Shown piece after piece: positions 55,600 to 64,000 of a DNA stretch of 64,000 nucleotides; position 1 is the first letter of the stretch, and each line of letters begins with the position of its first letter. The stretch comes from Paulinella micropora. Its lineage: Eukaryota; Cercozoa; Imbricatea; Euglyphida. The translations under genes and the position numbers were made by a program. The DNA is taken from the NCBI GenBank assembly GCA_009731375.1, contig BJOX01000139.1:751585-815584 (forward strand), read 5' to 3'. The notes under the pieces are model-generated. The model was not told the origin of the DNA. It worked only from the letters and a program-made list of their open reading frames with translations, and did no database searches.

Positions 55600-55837
55600 T
55601 GTAGGCATCACCCCCCGGATAGCCGGTAAAAAGTACCTTTTCCTGGTGACAGGTGCACCAGCTTGTTTTTCAGTATTATTTGTCCGGATTGGACCTGATG
55701 CCATTTTATTCCTGGTCTGTTGCCGTTTTCCTTTTTGGCTTCACTGAGCTAATATAACGAGACATCATTCTCATCTTTTGAGGACTGTGTTTGGTTGTAT
55801 TACCGACTTTTTACGAGCTATCGTTGGGGGCATTACA
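55600..55837 (+). repeat. 3' LTR of Ty3 copy 2
   Basis: 238 bp, TG...CA, flanked outside by GTAC. Confidence 0.92.
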
Positions 55838-57610
55838 GTACTCCAAGATTTCATCAAAACTTTCCTGTAGCCCCCCTTGACACAGTGAAGCCCCCACCTC
55901 TCCTCCATAGGGTATATTACCCCCAGAGGTGTTGGGTCGCCCACCATGTCAAGGCCAGTAAAGAAACGATTATCTTTCAGGAGGGGAATGAAGGGAGTTT
56001 GAGGGACAGGACGATGAGCATGCATGTCGGTTGCGTGTGTGTTGCTCTCTCTCTTCTTGTCTGATGCGTGAGGTGGCGATGTTTGTGGTTCAAAAGAGGA
56101 AGTGGGTGGGGTGCTGTCAAGTGAAAGGTTTGGTTCTTCTTCGTCCGTTTCCTCTTTCTCCATCATGTTTATGCTTAACATATGATTGATGTACCCTATT
56201 TCTCCTACTCCCTCTTCTCCTCCTTCTTCATCAAGAGTAGCAGACTCTTCATCTCCTCTCCTTCTTCTTCAGAACTACCAGAAGAAGAGGAGTCAGAACC
56301 CCCTGCATTCAGACTAATCGTCTTTGTTTTCGCTGTCCTTTTCTTGATGAAATCAGATGCTTTCAGCTTCCTTTTCTCCTTCCCTCCTTCTTTCTTCTGT
56401 CGTCTCATCTTTATCCTCCCTTTACTGCTCTCCTTATTCTTATCTGTCTTAGTTAGACTCAGCTCCCCTACTCCTTTGGCTAAGTTAACTATTCTCGCTG
56501 CCTTCCTCCTTATGGGGCAGTTCACCGGTACATGTCCGTCTCGGGGGCACTCAGGGAGAGTACAAGGGACGATGCAGATTTTGATCTGATGATCACCACG
56601 ACAGTTAAAATAACCTTCCTTATGGGGTGTCCTCCCAGCTTGGTTTCCCATAAGGTTGACTGTTATGGGGCTGCCTTTAGTTCCTGTACCAGATGAAGTT
56701 TTAGACGAAAGGGAACAAAAGCCGCCCCCTGACGAGTAAGCTTTTTCATCTTGGTCTTGGATTCCTCTGTCTGGGCAACCTGCTCTATCACTTTCACAAA
56801 AGATTCCCAACCCGGTCGCTCCTCCGGAAGGAGACTGGTGACCTTGTTGCGAAAACTGTCAAACTCGGTCAAATGTTCGATCTTTTTCATGACCATCTCT
56901 ATCTTTACTAGTTCAGGGTATGGGACCTTCATAACTGTCTCTTGGTCTGCAATATTGCTGTGGAAGAGGGTTAACCAGGGCCTCACATCCTGAACCTTCT
57001 TAGGATAGGAAAGGTCAAGGAAATTTTGTCGTTCTTTCCACTTAACAAGATCAAGACCACCATATCTTTTCCTTAAAGCCATGAAACATTCCACTCCATC
57101 AGACCCTGCTGTCCTGATGACAGACATGGCTTCCTTGTCCTTAGAGCAGGACTGAATTAAGAGAGCAAAGATAAATCGGTTGTGTTTCATCTTATCTCTT
57201 TCCTCAACCTGCTGGTAGTACTTTTCTGTAGGGAAAGAGGCAAGAAGGGGGTTTGGTCTAGATGTGGTAGTCAGGATAGGGACCGAACTCCCAGCGGGCT
57301 CTTTCTGTTCAGCAGTTGTTGAGGTAGAGGAGGGGTCAGGTGAAGCAGAACTAGTACTAACATCTTGTTCCTGTTTGATAGGTAGAGCAGAGCTGGAGGA
57401 AGAACTACTAGGCTCCTTTTTTACAACAGATTTCTTTCTCTCTCCCTGGTCCTGATTCTCATCCTCGCTATCTCCGGTGGGGGAGAGAGGTGGTTCGTTG
57501 TGAGGTGTACTAGGTAGATTGAAAGTAACTGTCTGTTTTGCTTGTAGAAACAAAGGGTGTCGCTTATGGGGAGGTAGCTCCCCTATCCCCAAGGGATCAT
57601 AGATCGCCAA
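55838..57610 (-). pseudogene. Copia-like gag, frame-broken, split by Ty3 copy 2
   Basis: The ATG at 57610 opens an acidic/Ser-rich N-terminus (residues 40-115) and then a helical capsid-like region (VECFMALRKRYGGLDLVKW ... HSNIADQETVMKVPYPELVK). Around 56700-56800 the frame shifts to one with a knuckle-like segment (FNCRGDHQIKIC...CPRDGHVPVNC) that aligns with the knuckles of the 20-23 kb gag. Basic and acidic Ser tracts follow (GGSDSSSSGSSEEEGEE). A third frame (56181-55838) continues to the Ty3 insertion point. The first Cys of the first knuckle is missing. Frame changes mark it as decayed; one could be a programmed shift. Confidence 0.65.
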
Positions 57611-60114
57611 AACCGCAAGGAACCCATGCTCCCAGTTATCCCAGTCTGGGGTCTTTGCTATTAAATGGCGGAGGATCTACTTTGAACCCTTTGTTCATCG
57701 ACATTCCAAACATGGTGTAGCCATGTTGGACCAAAGTGCGGAAGGTAGGAGTCAGACTCAACTACCGAAAGATTTCCAATTAAGTAGAAATGGTGGAATT
57801 ATTACTAGGGATCATGTAAGTTGGTGTGTCTATGCAATGCTGTCTAGCCGATAGACACGTTTGAGGTGGGTGCCTTCTGCCTACCCACGAAATGATGTCG
57901 ACTGCCTGCTGCACGTCGATCCTCGCACTTTTCTGTTGAAGGCCTGATGCCTCTCCTTCCAAACTAAGTGCAACTCATTAAAGCTGCTGACGCAGATTTC
58001 GCTAATCAAGGCTCGATACTGAACCTGTTTGACTACTATTTTTAATATAATAATCTATGATCGCTACTACGCTCTCGATGCAGACTACAACTTTAATAAG
58101 AAAGGGCGCCATGTAGGCGCAGATAGGTAAATATGCGACCTTTTTCTTATACCCCTATACACAGTGATGTATAGAAGAGCTATATCTCTTTAAGACGTAG
58201 TTATATCCGTTTTTATTTATATACTTTTTGAGCCGGTTGAAAACGATAATATTACGATTCATAACCAGTACTACTTTTTTAAGCAGTAAATATTATCGTT
58301 AGGGGTGACACTGGGAAATGCCTCTCTTTTTCCTTTTTGTTGCTTGGCTCTGACAGTCTCCTACAGTTTCCGCCATACTGGTTTCCTCTCTTTGCAGAGG
58401 AGGAAGGTTAGGTTATTTTCAGAGTGCTGTGGAATTGGAAGGATTAATACCCCGGCTTGCAATAAATAATATCTTTTGATTATAACCGACAAAAGTGGAG
58501 TCCCAGCCTAGATTTTTATATTCTCCAAATTTCATTTCAGCAATTTGAAAAAAACCACTCCCCTAAGCAAAAAAAGAAGGAAAGGTAGTGGAGGAGTGTA
58601 GGAAAGGAGTTGGGGAGGTGTTAGAAGCTTGCAGTGCACAGAAACAACAGTGAAATCTTGCATAGAGGCCCACAAAGTGGCACGGCAAGACAGTGTCACT
58701 CGTTGTGTGTACAATTTTGACACCTCAAACAGTGTGTTTGGAGTGTGCAGGGCATAGAAAGTGTACTCAGTGGGGCAGAAACATTAGGGTGCTCACGAGT
58801 TAGATTGTCGACACATTGTCAAGTCAGAGGAGTGCTTAACAGACACATACAAGGAGAGTCAAAACACCCTCCTATCAGTTCTGTCAACACTCCTACACGT
58901 ATACCTACACATACTCCTCACGAGGAGAATAACCAACAATTACACGCTCTAACTCTAGTTTGTACTGCCACAAACACGTAGCACACACAAACGTTGTTGA
59001 CACGTCGACACGTGCAAAGAGGCAGAAGAAAAACAAACAACGACACACATACAGAAACCTATTCCTTTGGCATAAAACCTGTTTAGACAAACAACACCCA
59101 TCCCACACCAAAGAAGGTAGCCATCTCTCAAAGGGGTGGTAGGCCAGTCTATTAAGACATAGGCCGGGGGAATTGAGTGTAGATTGAAGACAGGGAGGCT
59201 AGAAAGGAGTGTGTTTTGAGACCGATTTTTATTTCTGTTCGCAAACAACGAAACACCACACCCCACATCACACTCAAACACTCCAAACGTGTTGTGTGGT
59301 GTCAAATAGGTCAGCAAGGACAAGAACTCGGATACCGAGTGGCTTTCAAGACAATCGTCAACAAGTGTGTGAAGAGTCTACAGCACTCGGTATACACACA
59401 CACAAAGACATACACGACAACACTCACAAACCTACCTCCCACAATCAGAAAAGACAAACGAAGGTTGTTCTTTGAGTTGGAAAGACACCTTCTTGAATAA
59501 GGAAAGGAATGAGGTGATCCTTGGGCAGAGCCCAGAAGGAATCATTGAAAACCTTTTTGTACTTTTTCTGTTGTGTCATCAGAAAGGTGGTTACAGAGTT
59601 GCAGGAAATTTGTTGTGTACTGCCAGGGTGCACACGTATGCATCGTCTGGCTTGGCAGAAGGAGCAGCAAGGCTTCCCCCGACAGAGGGGGGGGGGGGTG
59701 AGTCCACCAAACCTTTGACTGTTATCTGTTGATTGTTGTATTGGGTGTGAGTTGGTTGTTGTGTTGTGTAACATCGTGCTTGACACAGGCATTGACGACA
59801 CAGTGAACAGAACACACGACAACAAAAACAAACACAACAGCACACTCACACACACGAGAACATACGACTCTGCTCGTCTCAACCCCGCAGGGGCACAATG
59901 AAAATTGCGTGGATAGGCTCTACAACGAGATCATCCACCGCAATAAGACTAGACATGTCTGAGGACGCAGACAGTAACGCCTGCCACAGGCGGCGGTTTT
60001 ACCACTCCTGCAAGGGGAGGAAGCAGAGCACAGGAGGAACCTGTCCCTTGCTCCCCATGGAGAGGGCCCGACAATGGGCTGGTAATTCCGGCTCGTGCAA
60101 TTCAGACGAAGGTA
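57611..60114. other. No supported gene in 2.5 kb
   Basis: Short ORFs on both strands without recognisable domains, and a G run at 59688-59698. The AT-rich part near 58020-58300 could hold an LTR, but I found no partner copy. Confidence 0.5.
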
Positions 60115-62559
60115 GTGCTTGACCGATACCGAGACCCAGCAGAGGGATGGCCAAGCAACCCTGTGGAAGACAAGGAACAGGGGACAAACCTAAACGACAA
60201 CTCGGTGCATCTTTTTCCGAACAATATGTACGAGGAGGCGGCTTGGTACAGATGTATGTTCAAGGAAGGCACAACGCAAGGGGCTATTGGACTAATGCAT
60301 CAGTACAATCTGAGTCTCACTGCAAATGGTACCAGTACCATACACCATGTCATGGACCTCTACAGGGTTTTAGCAACCGTGCGTGACTCCTTATTAGACG
60401 AAGCGTGGCAGATCAGCCACCAAAGGTATCAAGCTTTGCTGAATACCTTATTCGTCGAGAAAAAGGATCTGCAACCCTCTCTCACTTTCCCTTTCACACA
60501 GGACCCAGATAAAAAACTAGCCATAGACACAAAGTGGCCCAACTCGGCAGGGTTGCTGGTTTTTATCTCGGAGATACAAGCTTGGAATATAGTATCGACA
60601 CGAAACCTAGGGGCTGCGGTTGCAATTTGGAACCTCACCCTAACAGAGCACAAGAGCTGGAAACGACAGCTTCTCCCCTCAGAGGACGATTCAACAGCAG
60701 CTGCCCAAGCCCGGGACACCCTTAACGAGCTGTTTGATACTATCGAACAACATCATTGGACCTGGGTGGGTAGGATGGCAACGAAGTTTAAATACTTCAA
60801 GGCCAACATGGTGTTTGAGAAGTTCGTCAGAAGTGGAAAAGCGGTGGAAAGGAAAATCGCTCCCCATCCGGCGGTCAAGCTCTACTGGTGTAATATCCTC
60901 GCCATGTGCGAGTTGGTCGCACAGACCATCAGTGATATCCTCCGAATTCGCCTAGCGAACGAGGTTCATGTCACATATGGCAACGATGGCAGAGCAACTA
61001 TCGTCCCAGAGGGAACGACATTCGTTTTCTTCCACAGGAAGGTAATTGTCCCGCCTCCGGGAAACAACGGGGGTGGAGGGCATAACCGACCTCCAAACAC
61101 CACTGAACAACAAAAGACTGCGAACGACAAGTTGGTCGAACGAGCTCTAACTCGGCTAGACAAGGCCACAACTTTCAACTATGGAAAATACAACCCGCAA
61201 GTCATGGCGAGGGTATTTTGCTTTTGTTGGGCTACACGTATTTGGACAGCACGATTGGGCAGTTCAGCCTAACTGCAGCCGACACTAAGCAGATTTTAGC
61301 CAACAAAGCCAGTCGGTGGGCTTCCCAAGACTTGTGACACACAAGTGGCCCCAATGGAACGAAGAAGCGGGCAGATTGATCCAGGGGGGACACTTGAAGC
61401 CTCCCATGCGACCTCATCACCTGCTTGAACAATTTGTCAAGGGAGCCAATTGGGGTTTCATGTGCGACCCGTTATAGTCGCAGACATTGTGTCGGCAATG
61501 GCCCAACGTATGTGGGAAGCCGATGTTGCCCACAACGAAATCGTTGATCTTCCACAAAAGTTGATCACGCCCCTTGTTCGAGCCGATTTGGCGATGTTAC
61601 TAGTGGCAGTGCGCAAGGGTATCGCTAGAGCAACAACCACCAAAGGTCGAACATCAGGGGAGAGATACATTCGAAACGTCTTGTCGCATGCACAAGATGC
61701 CGATGACCGAGCATTCTTGCTTCAGAGCTTTCGCGTTGATCGGTTGGTCGAAGTATCCGCGTGAGATGCAAATTTTGTGAAAAAGATATTCGGTCCTAAA
61801 TCTGACAAGGACGAACGTATGCGGGGAGCAAACATCCTGCTGCAAGCAATGCAGGCTGTGGGATTGTCGTTGCCGGATCATCAGGCGAAGGCGAACGAAC
61901 CACAGTTCGACATACTGTCTTTCGTCACATCCACCTCATGGGGAGACCACTCTTATACGGGGTCCAGCTCCTATCAGAGATCCCCCTCGAGTTCACCTAA
62001 CCCATACTGGTCATCATCGTCGAGCTCATCGAGCTCCTCGAACCCGTATTGGGGCCAGGGGCCGCGACATTCTCCAAACCCATACGTATCTACATCTTCT
62101 CCAGCGGGGGGTAGCCCTAACCCATATGCCCAACAACCAACTTCGGGATTTCATTCTCCACCACCGGTGGGCTTGACATCGCCACCTCATACTTACCAAG
62201 CACCACAATTTACTATGCCCATCTACTCACCACCGCCCTTACCACCCTCCATGTTACCTCCCGCACCACCGACGGTTAGCCAGACACAAGGGGCCCCGCC
62301 TTCACGTCAGCCGGCGACGAAGAAAAAGAAAAGCCCAGTCAAGGGGACAAGGCATTTTTCTACGTTGAGGGAACCCGTATACGTAGGCTCCGACTATGAC
62401 GACCAATGCAACGACAGGATGGCGGGCAGCGACCTCGACAGCGACTCAGGCTCGAACCCGGAGCGGCGATTTGTGGGGCGTGCCGCGCACATGTGGTTCT
62501 ATGACCCGGGCGGCGGACTCAAGCGTCGGCAAGTGGGCGACGGGGAACCAGGGCGTTGA
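60115..62559 (+). pseudogene. Decayed long gag-like ORF of a retrotransposon
   Basis: One long product is spread over three frames. 60115-61215 is open and helical (NSVHLFPNNMYEEAAW...). The reading then moves to other frames at about 61218-61480 (LDSTIGQFSLTAAD, then WNEEAGRLIQGGHLK) and returns at 61480-61764. After a TGA at 61762-61764 it continues in frame to 62559. The C-terminal 250 residues are Ser/Pro/Tyr-rich with repeated SPNPY units, a KKKKS basic patch, and the ending GRAAHMWFYDPGGGLKRRQ, shared with the nested element at 20610-20700. I infer a Gag of that family. No zinc knuckle is seen. Confidence 0.55.
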
Positions 62560-63463
62560 TTAGGTAAATACCCAGTCACTCACGACCTAATACCTTAGAC
62601 GCCGGTTTGCTGAGAGACTCCGTTAGAAGCCACGATACCAATCGACGCTTTTAATCTGCACGTAGATAGCAGAACTGACAAACTCAAAGGTAATAATGAA
62701 ACTGAAATAAAGTCCGCACGACTGTAATTATTACTCAATGGTCAGTGTCCAATCCTGAATGCCAATATGGACCGTTACGTCCGTTACAATTATTGACTAG
62801 AACTATACGGTCATTCTACTATACGAATAAATTACTTACCAGTCACAAAGCAATTACTAAAAGTAAAACGCAGTTATCCTACCAACGCTCCCCCTTAATT
62901 CTATGTCGATATTGTAAATTACCAATCAATACGTCTACGATTGATAAGTATTACAAATGCGATAATGGCCTCCATTCCAATTAGTAAGGAAATGGTGTTT
63001 TGTCACAAAACTCGTAAATCACCAACACTGTCAGTCCGCCCTTGCCGCCTCGTTGCCAAGTTGACATCTCGATCAAGTCGATTAAGGCTTCCTCATAGGT
63101 CCTCCAAGTTTGTTAAACTCGTACGTAGCTAAATTACATTACTGACTCGATGGGTCATATATAATTAGTAAATAGTGCCATTCCGTCATAATAAAACTAC
63201 TCGATGTACAGTCGGCTCCGATCGCCCGAGTCTTTTCCCGCTCTCGTTGCAATGCGACCGATGGTGGTTCAATCGATCCACGCGCTTCACATTCACACTC
63301 GACTTTTACTTCGACGGGAACAACGCCAAAAGATGCCGCTCAACTACCTGCGCAAAACACTTCCTGCACACTTCAAAGAGAGAAAACTCACAAAAGAACA
63401 ACTTGAGTTGGCTTTGCGTAAATTTGCGTATTTTGCGTGAGTTTGCAGACTTGAGATGCAAAA
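62560..63463. other. No supported gene
   Basis: AT-rich DNA between two convergent element fragments. A 103-codon frame at 63175-63486 shows no known domain. Confidence 0.5.
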
Positions 63464-63970
63464 TTATGGATCAAGTGTTACCATAAATTTACTAACGAGA
63501 TATTCGAATTGATCTTTAGGAACATGTTTGGTTAGTATGTCTGCAATTTGTTTCTTAGTTCCTACCTTTACAAACTTAATCTTATTGTCTCTCTGTGCAT
63601 GATGAATGAAATGCAGTTCTAAGGGTAAGTGTTTAGTACGTGGTCCTGACCTTTTTCTCTCTGCTGCTAAGATAGTCTGTGCATTATCTTCATAAAGCTC
63701 TATCGGCCCTTTCTGTGCTATACCTAACTCTTCCTTGATATGTCTGATAGCCAATCCTTCGCGTATGCACTCTGCTGCTACGAAAATTTCCGCGCCATTA
63801 GAACTTAGTGCAATTCTAGTCTGTCGTTTCGATAACCAAGCTACCGGGTCTCCACCCCAAAGCACTACATAACCTGTACGTGACTTTCCGGTTTTCTTAC
63901 AGACCTTATGCGCAGCATCTGGCCACAAAGTAATCTTGGGGTACGTCCTTTTACTGAATTTACTATGATG
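63464..63970 (-). pseudogene. Ty1/copia RNase H end (fragment, near window edge)
   Basis: The minus strand encodes the copia RNase H C-terminus: KSRTGYVVLWGGDPVAWLSK, ALSSNGAEIFVAAE, the DN motif in YEDNAQTIL, RTKHLPLELHFI and QIADILTKHVP, with a stop at 63464. The frame is open back to at least 63940 (SKRTYPKITLWPDAAHK). The rest of pol is outside the window or lost. Asn replaces the usual Glu in the SSxEAE motif (SSNGAE keeps the second acidic residue). Confidence 0.8.
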
Positions 63971-64000
63971 ATTATATCATGATATGCCGGCCCACCCGGT

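Larger units (their letters stand above)
44688..55837 (+). mobile_element. Ty3/gypsy LTR retrotransposon, copy 2 (defective, with gaps)
   Basis: Same family as copy 1, opposite orientation. LTRs are 44688-44925 and 55600-55837 (238 bp each) and the 4-bp target duplication is GTAC (44684-44687, 55838-55841). gag is open apart from a 10-N gap. pol has a nonsense codon and an N gap where about 420 bp of RNase H is missing. Removing the 745-N gap and the duplicated flank brings the 3' region to about 835 bp, matching copy 1. Confidence 0.93.

Noticed and set aside
60115-62559. Intact host gene
   Set aside because: Several frame changes and in-frame stops, and its end matches a retroelement gag.

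Overview
This is nuclear DNA of a eukaryote, probably a protist or alga; the species cannot be told from the sequence. The signs are spliced coding exons with GT-AG borders, very many di-, tri- and tetranucleotide arrays, and retrotransposons of at least three orders (tyrosine-recombinase, Ty3/gypsy, Ty1/copia-like) with LINE-like tails and MITEs. There are no operons, CRISPR arrays or bacterial-type genes. Several runs of N mark assembly gaps.

Layout. 1-4.1 kb: microsatellites, a 197-bp foldback MITE and a 1.2-kb degenerate CAA-type tract. 4.1-10.9 kb: a tyrosine-recombinase retrotransposon on the minus strand (gag, RT-RNase H, recombinase) with split direct repeats A1...B1-A2...B2. 11.2-15.0 kb: an ankyrin-repeat coding piece (minus) and a multi-exon host gene (plus). 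Most of that gene's introns carry a simple-repeat array, reading phase agrees at all eight of its modelled junctions, and it contains a duplicated 63-nt exon. 15-18.4 kb: AT-rich DNA with a palindromic minisatellite, a second MITE and TAA-tailed repeats. 18.5-23.6 kb: a dead Ty1/copia pol interrupted by a 3.16-kb gag-only LTR element (182-bp LTRs, 5-bp target duplication TAGAT). 24.7-28.4 kb: polypyrimidine, TAA and ATGT arrays, a LINE-like 3' end and one candidate host exon.

28.5-55.8 kb holds two near-identical 10.6-kb Ty3/gypsy elements in opposite orientation (copy 1 minus, 28526-39132; copy 2 plus, 44688-55837), separated by 5.5 kb that is largely microsatellite. Each has about 235-bp TG...CA LTRs and its own 4-bp target duplication (AAAT, GTAC), so they are independent recent insertions. 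In both, gag and pol share one frame and are separated by a single TGA followed by CTG, which points to stop-codon readthrough. Copy 1 looks intact. Copy 2 has a nonsense codon, a missing RNase H segment at an N gap, and a 745-N gap flanked by duplicated sequence that looks like an assembly artefact.

55.8-64 kb: copy 2 sits inside the reading frame of a copia-like gag. Beyond it are a decayed long gag-like ORF (plus) whose C-terminus matches the gag of the 20-23 kb element, and a copia RNase H fragment running off the window. The region is a nest of retrotransposons and simple repeats around one or two host genes.
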